Shown: in pieces, positions 47,888 through 60,430 of the stretch | Numbering within the stretch: position 1 is the first letter of the stretch | Layout of the letters: the number at the start of each line of letters is the position of its first letter | DNA from: Melampsora larici-populina 98AG31 | Taxonomy: Eukaryota; Basidiomycota; Pucciniomycetes; Pucciniales; Melampsoraceae | Direction of reading: 5' to 3' | Length of the DNA: 64,000 nucleotides | Assembly: GCF_000204055.1 (NCBI RefSeq) | Contig: NW_006768812.1 | Location: forward strand, 698,346-762,345 | Position numbers and translations under genes: made by a program | Notes under the pieces: model-generated | The model's input: only the letters and a program-made list of their open reading frames with translations | What the model was told of the DNA's origin: nothing | Database searches by the model: none

Positions 47888-48898
47888 ATGGACAATCCAA
47901 TTGCCGAGGTGAGTGGTCATTCTTTTTGGTGTTACTCTTTAGCCTCTACATTCCAGTCATGACCTGAGTGAAACGGCACCAGCTGGAAACTCCAAATAAC
48001 TCATATCATTCCTGAAATACGTAATAGATTAAGGACGTTGTGCGATCCATAACTGAACCCTACGAAGCAACTACCCTAGCCAAAAATGTGGAAAAGTGAG
48101 TTGATAAAAATGACCATGAGAGGCCTGAACACTGAATGTTGATACACTTGGAGGAATTTTGCTTTGATTTAGGTACTTTACTGCTGATGCATATATCCTT
48201 CACCCAGCATTCAATCAACCGCATACAGTAAATGGAAGGGACGATCTAGTTGGTATCTACAAAATGCTGTGCGCGTGTTTGTTCTTTCTTTTTGTTACCT
48301 TCTCAAATCCGCCTTGACGAGTCTCATCCTATCATTTCTTGCTCATTTTACAGTCGAGTTTGGACTATTGACAACAAAATAGAATTCCATGCGGTGATGT
48401 TCAATGAAGACATGACGCAGGGTACCATTGGTTAGTTTTTAGATATTCATGAACCTTTTACCTCCATAGCGGTACGTTCACAAATAGAATGAGAGATTTC
48501 TGATGCGCCTCATCAATCTTTCGTTCATGCAATTCTCTTCTCAGAGTTGACCGAGCACGTAACAATGCGATGGAGTCCGATCTCGCGCTATTTTTCAAGG
48601 CGCAACAGATTGCATTTCTTGGTTCGAATAGATCTGAGAAAATGTAGCGATGGCAAGTATCGGATCTGGAGGTATGTCGAGTTTCAGGAGAATGGTGCAT
48701 GTGGGACAAACTGGAAGCTGAATCAAATTGACTTATATTAGGCAGCACGATAACTTAGCCACTGATCTGGCCATGAGTGGAGTTAGCGATGATATACCGG
48801 GTTTGTCTTTTGTGAGCAATGTGATTAAAAGCACTCTAGGCGTGATCACAGGAAAACTTGGAAGGTTTTTGCTCAGTCGCGGGTGGTTGGGTCCATGA
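47888..48898 (+). CDS. SigF-like NTF2-like fold protein
   Basis: A small basidiomycete-type protein with an NTF2-like fold; its biochemical role is unknown. Model: exons 47888-47908, 48028-48095, 48173-48268, 48354-48430, 48545-48671 and 48742-48898, giving 181 aa. The N-terminus reads MDNPIAE then IKDVVRSITEP. The fold's front part is YFTADAYILHPAFNQPHTVN and GRDDLVGIYKM, followed by beta-strand-rich text with VMFNEDMTQGTI and RLHFLVRIDLRKC. The C-terminal helix is GLSFVSNVIKSTLGVITG. These match my memory of the fungal SigF-like NTF2-like family in layout and length. The 21-nt first coding exon is short but has a clean GTGAGT donor. Confidence 0.72.
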
Positions 48899-49761
48899 CA
48901 AAAAGCATTCTACAAGAAGAGCTTGACACTTCATCACATGGGAAGGTGTTTTACAAAAAGGGCTGTTTGTAGACTACAAATTCATTGTTCGATGTTTGAG
49001 TATCTTGAGTCGGTAATGAAAAACGATCGATCACAGTAGAAATGAGTTTGCGGGCAAGCTGGGTATGCAACCACAGACTGCAATTCAAATAGTGGACTGA
49101 CTGCGCTGAGCAGATGTCATGGACTCATGGCCCCAGGCCAAGTGTTTGCTTCACGTAGCAGGCCACCTTTTCATGTTTTTACAATGCATTCAGGAAAGAT
49201 TATTAAAGAATAGCTTCTTGCGTCACCACCTTAATCTTATATTGCCTTAGATTTGTATACCAATTGTGATGTCAACCACATCCTTCCGTAAAGGAAAGCC
49301 AACTATAAACTGGTTGCCAAAGAATCTCACTGTAAGCACACCAAAGGCAGCAAGGATCTTGATGGACAAACATGTGAATTGTAATTTGCAAGACCTTCAT
49401 CTTATCGGTTAATGATTGAAAAAGATCACCAAGAGAAATCGTGTTTACATCACAGTCTCTCTAAATAGACAAACCTCAATTTACAAAGAATCATATGACA
49501 TTCCATCAAATCAAAAAACCTCAAAGAACCTTCTTCTTCACCTATCCACCATCTCCTTCACAAGACAAAAAAAAACAAAAACTATTCAACCCAACAATCA
49601 AAACAATTTAAGATGAATATAAAAAGTTATATAAAGTTAATAAAAGAAAGACTGGAATGTGTTAATAAAAGATAGGCAAAAACAAAAAACAAAAAAAACC
49701 ATTGCATGATAATTTATACAAAAACCCTATAAATAGATTTAACTTAATTCTGTTGAGGATC
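48899..49761. other. Convergent intergenic region
   Basis: This separates the 3' ends of the NTF2-like gene (plus) and EDE1 (minus). No gene was recognised; A-rich tracts near 49560-49700 fit the EDE1 3' UTR. Confidence 0.55.
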
Positions 49762-52700
49762 TTATACTCCTAATAAATGATTCAAAGCTCTTTCTACATC
49801 TCCTTCATCTTTTTTCAATGCTTCAATAGCTACCTCACGTGGAAATCCCATTGCACAAATCTGTTTAACTCCATCATTATCATCATCTCTAGGTAAATCT
49901 TGATCATTCTTTTCCGGATTCCTAGGTGGTAGATGAGGAGGTAAAGATGAAGTAGATGAACCACCAAATGGATCGACTTCATTTGAATCATTAGCAATTG
50001 ATGAAGTTTGAGTAGGTTGTGCTGTGAAATGATCATTGAAATTCGCAAAGGCGTCATCAAATCCAACTGGTGCTCCCGTTGATGGTTTAGTAACAAAGTC
50101 ATCTCCAAAAGTATTATCAAACGTATCTTGAGATTCACCAGCACCATTACCTACTGCTTCAGTTGGCTGATCTGTCACTTTAGATGGCGGAGGAAGATTA
50201 GCAAATGCACTATCAAAGTCTTCCATGGTTGCAGTGGTGGCCTTTCCTGCTTCAGGTCCAAAGTCCGTCGCAAAGTCGGACACATCAAGGTCATCACCAA
50301 ACCCAGAAGGCTTCGCAGCTGATGGATTAGGCTTAGTGTCGAGTGTAGAGTCAAAATCTGAACTTTCAGGATGTTGAGCATCGCTAGGAGAACCGAAATT
50401 CCCACCAAATGAACCACTTCGAGCAGAATAAAACGCATCACCTGCCTGGACCAAAGTAGAAGGTCTATGCGATTGATGAGTTTCGTCAGAACCCGTTGCG
50501 TAAAATTCGCCATCTGAAAGCGGTGGGAATTTAAGGTCCATCGAGCTCTGAGGTTTGAGCGTTGTAGATGAACTAAGCAATTTCGACCCAGTTGCCTCTT
50601 CTACTTCTTCTTCATCTGATGACAAATCATCATCATCTCCTCGAGGCTGAGCGGCTTGAGAAGGTTGTAATCCTGGAGCGTTAATTGTTGGCCTTACTGC
50701 TGGATTACTAGGAGAGGAAACAGGGGGACCAGTGGATGTCGATGTCGACTCGTTCGGTTCAAAGGCTTCATCAAATCCAATTGCCGGCGGGTTCTCCTTC
50801 TCAGTATGCGTAGAACTGTCAACATGATTTTCTTCGTGCGGCTGTTCCGTCGGACGCGAGGATTCCAGGGATGTTGCAAATGGATCTGGTTCTTTGGCTG
50901 CAGAAATAGCTCGTTCTTGACCAAAATTCGATCCTGTGGGGCTTTGTTCAATTGGTTGAGGAGATTTGGACAAGAACATACTCGCAAAGGGATTCGTGCT
51001 CTTTGTAATCGTAGAGACTGACTCTGAAGGGGATGTTACGGAAGGTACAGGTGTGAGGGATCGCGTTGTTGTACTGTCGGTAGCACCTGGAATACTTCCT
51101 TGTAAACCGGCCAGTTCTTTCGTAGCTTGATCTTTTTGACCTTCTATAGTAGAAACCTGCTTTTTGGTGATCGCCACAAGACCTTTCTGAAGCCTTGAAT
51201 CCTTCTTCAGCGACTCCAAAGCGGTTCGAATTTGTTGCGTCTGTTCCTGTAGCTCGGCCATTTTCTTCTTCATATCTCGTATATCCTCTTTATCACGCAA
51301 GACGGTGCCTTCTATTTGACTCTTTTCCATCTTGAGGGCCGATAGTTCTGATTCGGCGCGAATCACCTCTTCAGTCAACTGCTTCACTACAGTTCGCTGT
51401 TCAGTTTGCTTAGCGCGTAGCGTTTCCACCAGCCGACTTTCAGTTTGATGAGCGGCACGAGACGTGGACAGCTTAGTCTCCAGGGTCCGAATCTGTTCCG
51501 AAGTACTACCGATGTCCCCTTCTAATCGTCCGTGTTCCGTGCGTAGTTGCGTTAGAGCATTGTCAGTAGAAGCTACTTGTGTGTGTAGATTACCGAGACG
51601 TGCGCCGCTGTCTTCCAATGAGCTGGGTAAAGTGTTTGCTAAAGTGAGATATATGGACTACATCAGATTTGAGTAACTCTACACAATATCTTTCAAAGAA
51701 AGCCTCACCTTGGCCAGTGAATTGACGAGGTACAGCTTGGGCGTTGAAGTTCATTCCACTTGAGGATGTTGGTGGTGATAGTACGCTAGACATAGATCCG
51801 ATCACCGACGCACCCGTCCTTTGAGCAGAAAGTATGGACGATTGGGGTAATTGCCCAGTGTTTTGAGCTGATATTGGAGCCATGGTTGCCACTGGACTTG
51901 CGGTGTGAGTTGGCTCGTGATCATCCATCAGCGACAAAAGATCATTCGTTGTATCAGAAGCTGAGTGGAGCAATGGTAGATGTCAAATTAGTAAAACCCC
52001 ATGGATATCGCGGGGTGGGATTCAGTCTGAACTTGCCTTGGACTGGGGGCATTGTAGCGGATGGGACCCCACCTCTTCTTAGGGAAGGTGGGATCATTGA
52101 CACCGGCAGTTGCGTAGGCAAACTTTCGTTGGCTCCCGCCAGAGTATCTTGGATCAAACGCATCGCTACCGCAAATTCCTCGCGGGTCAGTTGACCCTCT
52201 CCTCTGATATCAGCCAAGTCCCATATCTGCGCCAAGGTCTCCCCAGGTAATTTGCTCTCCATCATGAAAGGTACAGCTCGGTCTCCCGTGATGAAGCCTT
52301 GTCGCGTAGGATCAAGTTGTTCGAAAAACACGTTGCTTTGGGCCAGTTCGGCCGGACTAATGTCCCATTGTGCTTGAGGTGGAAAGGTCGCGGACGCGGA
52401 GAGAGCCTGACTCGACGAAGCTAATGGAGGCATTGTGGCAGCAGCATGTTGTCCAGTATACTGTGGTCGTATAGAGCTATTCAAAGTTGCTTGTCTTTGG
52501 GAACCAGTAGAATGGTTCAAGACCTGTGAAGGCTGACCAGTCATTTGAGGGGAGAGAGCTCGGACCAATGCCGGATTGACAGGTGATCGGGCTGACTCCA
52601 TCAGACTGGGTGGTAATTGCGCCGGTAAAGTGGCTAACCGACCTGACATGCATAATTGAATAAGATGCATTGCGATGCTAAAGTCTCCTACCGACAGTGA

Positions 52701-53535
52701 ACCGCGTGACTGGGTATCGGAAAGAGTCCTAGAGGGACTCAGAAACAAACGTCAATATAACAAGTTGATGCTGTACTGTCATATTGCCATCCTAGGGCAT
52801 AACCAGAACTAGACAAACCATATTTGTCCTAATTTCTCAAAGCTCAATTGGCTTTTGATAAAGATGTCCCGAGCCTTTTCCCCATCTAGAAGACCATCAT
52901 TGGGTCCTGCGTTCATGAACATCCTAACGTACTTTGTCTTGTCTGATTCGGGGATGATATACAGTGGATCTTGCACCGATGATGCTGCCTTTGCAGCAGG
53001 AGGCGCGCTGACAGATGGGAGCGGACTACTAGGGACTGCGATTCCAGGAATCGTAAATCCTTCAAGACGGCAGAGTGGACCTGGAGTAGAGATCGCTGCT
53101 GAATTAATAGGGATACCTCGTTGTGCTTTACCAATGAGACGCAAGGCGATATCGAATTGGGGACGAGTAAGGAAACCGGCATTATCTTGATCGGCTAACT
53201 GCCATATCTCTCCTAAGATTGTCGGTGGTAACTTTGAATGCGAAAACTGTTAAGGATTAAAAAGATCAGCTCATGCGGTAAAGGGAAACTGGTCAAGTAA
53301 AAGAAAACCTACAAATGCTACTGCCTTTTCGCCCACCAAGACCCCGATCTGCTCTGTGTCGGCCTTGGAAAAAAGGTAAGCATAAGCAGTACGTTCGTCG
53401 GGCGTGAGGTTTACCGCTAAGTGAAAGATTGTAGAAAAGTCAACGAGTGATCGACCATTGAGAGCACAGCATGATGGTAAATGTACCCAGCGATTTAGGT
53501 CATTTGCTCAAGTGTCGCTTACCTGATGGTGCCAT
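49762..53535 (-). CDS. EDE1: Ede1/Eps15-like endocytic scaffold with three EH domains and UBA
   Basis: Ede1 is an early coat scaffold of clathrin-mediated endocytosis: EH domains bind NPF motifs and the UBA binds ubiquitin. Model (minus): exons 53523-53535, 53313-53416, 52819-53246, 52037-52728, 51709-51960 and 49762-51638, giving 1121 aa. EH1 (about residues 5-85): NLTPDERTAYAYLFSKAD and GEIWQLADQDNAGFLTRPQF. EH2 (about 125-215): DKTKYVRMFM and LGQIWTLSDTQSRGSLSVGD. EH3 (about 300-395): NVFFEQLDPTRQGFITGDRA and IWDLADIRGEGQLTREEFA. A coiled coil covers about residues 500-690 and a Phe/Asp-rich disordered part follows. The UBA is at the C-terminus (QICAMGFPREVAIEALKKDE). The intron at 51961-52036 has a GC donor (GCAAGT). 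The first coding exon is only 13 nt. Confidence 0.92.
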
Positions 53536-55500
53536 GACTTCTGAGATGTGAATAGATAATACAAGTTGGTTTTTTACTCGAAGAATAGATTAATCGATTG
53601 AAGATGATTAAGCTTGATGGTTGAAGAATGAAGATTGAGAATGAATGCTTTGAATCTGGTTATCCCCGCTGAATAAGCCTATGTCCAGCTTTGACAAATT
53701 ACTTGATCCTCGGTAGCTCTCCGTCCGCCCCGTCGCGCTTCGATCATGTAGGTAGATTCGGGTCGGATAATTCGACCCGGGGGCGCAGGTGATCGAGGCT
53801 TCGATCACACCTGAACTTAAGTCTGAGCAGGTCTGAGCACACCACCTCGTCAGAGTTCAACCCCAGCTGAGTCGGCCTCAGCCGGTCATTGAGGAGTTGA
53901 TTGAGCAAACAGACAGAGAATTGGTTTGAGATTTCCCCATAAATAGAAGAAAACACACATGTAAGGTTGGGATTTTCATTCATTTTAACTCAAAGGATAG
54001 CAAACCTTTTCTCGACTAGATATGTATCCGTGTTTCCAGGTGTACTAGTCTCTATGCTTTTGACTGTTGAGATGATGCTATACCTATGCAATCCGCAATT
54101 CACGCTTTAAAAAAGGCTCAAGGGATGGTTGGCACCGTCGATGATAGTTGTGAGGTGATACGACTTGACACGCGAGGTGGTGAGCTTGAATTACATCTTG
54201 AATTACATTTCCTCACGAAATTACGGCTCAACAAGAATAAGTGAACAGCGAGGAAACATCAATATTTCCGATTTCGAGTTTTATAATACATATAGATCTA
54301 GAGTAGTTCTATCTAATGATGAGCTGGTGGAAGGGATTGAAAAAGTCCTACTACAATCTCCCGTGCTTCTCAAGTGCAAAGCTGTGTGGAAAGCGCTTGG
54401 GATGAAGAAATAAATAGAAATGGTTTAAATCATTTAAAGAATCTGACGACCGAATACCAACACCTCCTGACTTGAGGCTTTTATACCAGCTTCATCTCCC
54501 GTCACGGTCAGACAAAGTTAAGAGTGGCATCATCGCCAGCGTTGAAGGTCCGTCGTGTATAGTTCTGCAACGCCGGCACGTGAACCAGTACCACCCATCC
54601 CAGTGGAATATCTTCAACGTAACTCGACTCCCGATGATGACAGTGTTGGAAAAATTGATCAATCGCCACAAAAGAAGCGTAGATTGGAAGGAGCTTCAAA
54701 TTTCATAACAAATATCGAATAATATTAGGAAACTTGATGGAGAAATACTTCACATCACTAGTTGGGGCCAAGGAATTTCTTGAAGCCTAGACTTAGTCGC
54801 GGTGTATTGATTTCGTTTTGTCAATTCTGAAGCTGGTGCTGATAGAGTGCTTTCAGCATCTGTCATGGTTACAAAATACCAAGATGTAGGCAATTTGAGC
54901 AGACAACAGGTCCACTATCAGAATCGTGTTCCGTTCGTTTAAAATTTCCTCAAGGTAGTCCCTACATAGAAGTTAATTCTGATAGTTCAAGAAGTCGAAG
55001 TTTTCTTTATTCAAGAAAGATCAATAAGGACACCTTTTGTAGACAGTTATCCTTGAAAATTGTCTTTGGATTTCATAAAGACCAACAATTGCTTCTGAAA
55101 CTTGAAAACTTCACTCGTCTCTCTCTACCATAATACATTTTGCACCAAACGTCATTTAAAAATTCTAATCACCATGAAACCAAATCATTTCATACGCAAT
55201 GTATCGGTCATTGTATAACAGTATGATATGATCGTAAACAAGAACTGGATCTCGAATGGTAAGTACCCTATATGATCGACTTCCGATACATCTGATGTCT
55301 CAACTCTTGTTCAAGCATGAGGTACTTGAAGGAATGCGGAGATGCATATCAATCAAGATCGATAGCAAAGGGTTTCCAATCACACCAAATACCGTATACG
55401 TATAGAATAGATACATAGATGAATTACCTTATCGAAAGATAAAAAAGTCTGATGAGCTATTGAAGAGAGAAAATATAGAAACTTGACGTCAGAGGTTTGG
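53536..55500. other. Gene-free region between EDE1 and THI5
   Basis: No gene was recognised. Two short plus-strand frames (54165-54413 and 54472-54708) have coding-like composition but no motif, and may be relics. Confidence 0.45.
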
Positions 55501-55913
55501 TAACCAATATGATTTCTCCGATTCGGATTTGGATTGTAAACGCGGGATTTGGATTTGGAATGGAATGGGGTTTATTTTTCAAGAAGGGTTTCCGATTGAA
55601 ATCATATCAAGTCAGTCACACAACTGGTTCTGATGGTTGTACCCGATTTATTTAAGATTTCCTATTGATCTTTCACTCCGATCAGAACGGCTTACGGTTT
55701 TTTAAAGGTCTCCGATCGGATATTCTTATTGAAACTCATCGAACAATTCAATTTCCCGTACTATCTCTTAATCTTGCTTATCTCTTCCTCAACTTGTTTC
55801 TTGGATTTCTTTTTCTAAGCTTCTTCATTACTCTAACAAAAATCAAAAAAACCACAATCCAAGACTTTCTCCTTGTTTTTTTTTCTAATTCCCATTCAAC
55901 TCAATCATAAAGA
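55501..55913 (+). promoter_or_regulatory. THI5 upstream region with repeated TCCGAT boxes
   Basis: Four TCCGAT boxes occur within 210 bp. Two are perfect palindromes: TCCGATTCGGA at 55517-55527 and TCCGATCGGA at 55711-55720. Single boxes are at 55591 and 55677. Inverted CCG/CGG half-sites are the usual binding pattern of fungal Zn2Cys6 regulators, so these are candidate thiamine-response sites; that is inference. No TPP riboswitch core was found by eye. Confidence 0.4.
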
Positions 55914-57746
55914 ATGTCTACCGATAAGATCTCAGTTTTATTAAACTGGCATGCTACCCCTTACCATCTTCCTATCTTCTTAGCTCAATCTAAAGGTCTT
56001 TTTTGATTTCTATTATTGATTTCTTATTTATATTTTGAGAGAAACGTCTTGAAAGAAGAAAAAGAAGAGTGACTGATGATTGGCTTTGATTTGATGATTA
56101 ATCTTGATGGTAAACAGGTTACTTTAAACGAGAAGGTGTTCAAGTCGCCATCTTAGAACCAAATGACCCTTCTGATGTTACCGAACTCATCGGATCAGGA
56201 AAAGCTGATCTTGGTTGTAAAGGTTAGTTTACTTATTATTCATGAATTCTTCACGCCTTACCATTTAGAAACTGAAATGCGAATGGGGAATTTCTAACTT
56301 GCTCAACTTAAGCCATGATTCACACTTTGGCTGGAAAGGCTAGAGGTTTTCCGATCAAGAGTATTGGAACTTTGATGGATGAACCATTCACTGGTGTAAT
56401 CTACCTCGAAGTAAGCTTTTCTCTAAAGTGATAGAGAATTGTATGGATTTGGATTTCTGATCTGAGCTTTTGAAATGGTTTTTGAAGGGATCTGGTATTA
56501 CCACTGACTTCAAGTCTTTGAAAGGTAAACGAATTGGTTACGTTGGTGAATTTGGTAAGATTCAAATTGATGAACTTACAAAGTACTATGGTCAGTTACC
56601 ACTTATTTTGTTCAGTTCGAGTTATAAGATCGTTCTAAGCATGTGAAGTATTATCATAGGTATGACCAAGGATGATTACACTGCAATCCGTTGCGGAATG
56701 AACGTTTCCAAGGGTATCATCGAAGGTACCATTGATGCCGGTATCGGACTTGAGAACATTCAACAAGTCGAAGTAAGTTCTGCTTGAATTATCAATAATC
56801 TTTTTTTCTGATCCACCAGAATTCAAGGTCTTGTACTGATTCATTTTTACTTCGATCAGCTTGAAGAATGGTGCAAAGTTAATGGCCGACCCGCTTCAGA
56901 TGTTAAGATGTTACGAATTGATGAATTGGCCGAATTAGGTTGTTGTTGCTTCTGCTCCATCCTTTACATTGTGAGTTTCCATTTGACTGTGTAAGGTTTC
57001 CTCTTCACAGTTGTATTGAATTTGTTTTATTTTATTTGGCTTGTTCTTTATCAAGGGAAACGAAGGTGAGCTATTTCCCATTTTGAAAAATTAACGTTCC
57101 CAAACTTGTGTCCTCAACTAGTGACTGATGTTATGCCTGTTTTTGTGAGATATCAGGTTGGCTAGCCGAGCACCCTAAGGAAGCTGCTGGCTTCATGCGT
57201 GCTGTCAAGGCTGCTGCCGATGACATGTTCGCTGACCCTCGTGCCAGTTGGGCAGAGTACTGCAAGATCAAGGTAAATCTTCGAAATTTATGAAAAAAAT
57301 CTTTAAGATGCTCTTTTTCTGGTATCTCATAAATCTATTTTCTTTGATTTGTATCACTAACGTGTATGATTCATTTTCCGATTTCAGCCGGTTATGAACA
57401 GCCCACTTAACCAAATCATGTTTGATCGTAGCTTCAACTACATGAGTCAAGACCTTGTCAACGTCTCTCGAGACTGGAACAAGGTAATTGACCATTCTGT
57501 TCACCCTTTCAATACATAAATCAAATCTCATCTAATTAACTTTTCTTTTCTTTTCAGGTTACAAATTACTCTCGACGACTTGGGATCGTGCCTGATGACT
57601 TTGTCAGCAACTACACCAACGAATTCGTTCAATGGGCCGTTGCTGATGAAGGTGATGATGCAGCTGGCTTAGCTAAACAAGCTGAGATCTCTCGTCTTCA
57701 AGCTGAAGTAGCTGCTAAAGGTGGTGTTCTCCTTGGTCAATCTTAA
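55914..57746 (+). CDS. THI5: HMP-phosphate synthase (Thi5/NMT1), thiamine pyrimidine precursor
   Basis: The enzyme makes 4-amino-5-hydroxymethyl-2-methylpyrimidine phosphate from PLP and a histidine of its own active site, as a single-turnover reaction. Model: exons 55914-55995, 56118-56222, 56313-56410, 56488-56590, 56660-56772, 56860-56970, 57056-57065, 57157-57272, 57388-57483 and 57558-57746, giving 340 aa, the same as the yeast enzymes. Key residues are in register: Lys62 and His66 ([16 protein letters not shown]) and the iron-binding CCCFC at residues 195-199. Other blocks are [57 protein letters not shown] and [13 protein letters not shown]. It contains a 10-nt microexon (57056-57065). 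Expression is probably thiamine-repressed, as in other fungi. Confidence 0.96.
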
Positions 57747-60430
57747 AGAATTCATACAAATCTTTCTTTTTCTTTCTTTCAAAAATACTTGAAGTAAGCA
57801 ATTATATCTTGTTGTTTTTTTTTGAATGAGAGAAAGATTTTATTCTTGGATTGGGTTTTTAAATCTTGTCTCTTGATATATATATATATATAAATAAATA
57901 TGTATGTGTTTTGAAAGGAGGGTGCAGATATGTGTTATAAATCAAGTTAGAGAAGTGTAACATCAACTTGTTGTCAATGGTAGTTATTTAAAGGTTCTTT
58001 AAATATATCCAGAAATGAAACCTCTATCATTTTAACAAGCAAGGGTTTAAGAAGATTTGTTATCTTTAGAATAGATCATCATCATCATAAATCATATCAT
58101 CATCCTAAATATTAACGGAGAACCATCAATTTGAACAAAACCTGACAAAACTCCCTGCCCCGCTTGAAAATTTGATACTTTGGAGCATCTGATGTTTCTG
58201 ACTTTCAATGATATGTACTACTCATGACCACCAATCCCCTTTATCTCACTCCTTCACACTTCGTCCACTGTCCCTTTCGACTCGACTTACCCTTCATACA
58301 CATTTCTCAACCACTGCCTAATCAAAGACTTACTTAATATCTACTAACTGGAATCAACACTCGAACCTCAAGATTGTAACATTATCTGAAAATTCATTGA
58401 CACCTATACTTGACTATAACAATAGTTTTCAAAGCAATGCAACCAATTAAAACTTGCCAGGAGATTGATTCTAAGGCTGATGAGGGGACACTTCAAGATT
58501 GGAAATGTGTGACCTGTAACTGTTCAGTGATCATCTGATTTTTTGTCTGGCTATCACCTTGTGTTTAGTCATTCAATAGTCATTTAAATCGATTACTGAT
58601 GGTTTGTTTTCTTGACTACATCAATTCAGGCACATAATTTTTAATCAGAAAAGTTGATCAACCCATTAGAATTGATGAAAACTTCCCAAGTCAATACCCG
58701 ACTCATCACCAATGGTCTTCTCACTGGCAAGAGATTCAACTTTCAACTTGTTTTAGTCAAGTGGACCGATAAGTGTTTCAAAATTTATATTGTGATCCTA
58801 CAAACAATCAATTCCTACATTCTGTTGTAAAACCTCATGCCTATGATTGTCAGGAAGCTAGAAGTAGAGCTTGATTTGGTGGTATGACAATTGTACCTAT
58901 TGCACTATCCGATGAACTCGCAAAAAGGATCGTTCCTACAAAACTTTTGTGGTTAGCCGATTATTATCAAGACTATGATTGACTTCTCAATGGTATACCC
59001 TTTTCGTTTATCTGAACTTGATCTATGATAGAGGAATTGCTGATTCTACTTCTTGTTGATTTATTCTGCATGTTGATTGGTGTGAACACAACTTCACCAG
59101 AGGGTCACAGCAAATTGAAGGAAAGACTAGATCGATTTTTCTTCATCAATGTAATGTTCCACTGAGCAAATACTCCAAGGAATCTAGCCTCCAGACTCAC
59201 TACTCATCCCACAGGATGGTGGTTAGATTCATCATCAGATCTGATGAAAGCGGAAGTACACCAATTGCTAGAAGAACTCATCAAAAGTCATTTAGATCAT
59301 GACAAGGTAGTTGCAGGACTTAATTGCCAAAAAGAAACTGGTACGTCTTGTGAACTTTGCAACGTAAGTCAAATTGAATCATATCAAAGTTGAAGTCAAA
59401 ACCTTGCATCTGCTGATATGATGTTTTAGGCTCGATTGTCATTTTTATTCAAGTCTACAGACAATTTTTCAAATCAATTCCAGAAGAAGAACAAGGGAAT
59501 CCATTACTTTTTGCATTACAAACGGTGGCCTTGAAAACATCAGGACGATCTCCAAGTCATCAAAAACACAGCAATAATCGCTCAAAGCTCATCATTTGAT
59601 TTAACTCACATCATCATAAAACTAAATTGGAGACCCCTCACTTGCTCCTCTTCTTCAATCTTTGAGTCGAGGCAGCTGGGCAATCAACAAAGCCATCTCA
59701 TTTACAAGAATGTATCAACATGATCATCTATCAATGAAAAAATTCTCTTCGATCTCACAACCTGCTCCACTTGCTACTTCACGTGACACCAGCTACAGAT
59801 ATAGATTTGCTTATTCAGCTTTCTTACAACATATGGATGGAGCGACCTTCCTGATTACTACATCTATTGTAAAACTTATCTAAATTAATCTATTACAACT
59901 CATGATCCAATCGAATTAAAAGGACATGAACCAATATCATATTCATCTAATCCTGATCATCTGCTCAATATTCAACTCCGTCAGTGCAAGAAGTTATCCA
60001 AAGATTCAATACTCATACATTTAGACTTACAAATCCTCACCCTTCTCCAGCCATTTGAGCAGCTTGAGGATCTTATAACCAATTCAAAGTGGTTTCAAAA
60101 AAGTCCTTGGCTCAATTTTATGAAAGTCATTTGAAATTACTCTCATTGGAGTCGGCTGGAATAAGTTCAGCAGTGGGAACTACAGATGACACAATAAATA
60201 TCATAGTAGTGATCATCATTTTGGTCCTTGGTAAATTGGGGATATGGTAGAGATTCCAAAGCCAGACCTTGATCTTGTGATTATCTCAAACTTTTGAGTT
60301 TCCTTGTATTCTTGTCAATTTACTTGAGTTTAAGATTGATTATCCTTGCTAATTTGATTTGAATCTGGTAGGTGTTTAAAAGAAATTAATTACCTTATGC
60401 TGATGCCTGCATTGAATTCATTACCACAAC
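57747..60430. other. Decayed DNA with coding-like fragments
   Basis: After the THI5 3' UTR, plus-strand stretches such as 59218-59350 (reading LMKAEVHQLLEELIKSHLDH), 59455-59590 and 59660-59880 look like remnants of protein-coding sequence broken by stops. No family could be named. They may belong to one or more dead genes next to the striatin relic. Confidence 0.35.

Noticed and set aside
55301..55913. TPP riboswitch upstream of THI5
   Set aside because: The conserved CUGAGA and ACCUGAUCUGG-like core pieces were looked for in the leader and not found; TGATGGTTGTACCCGATT near 55631 is only a weak partial resemblance.
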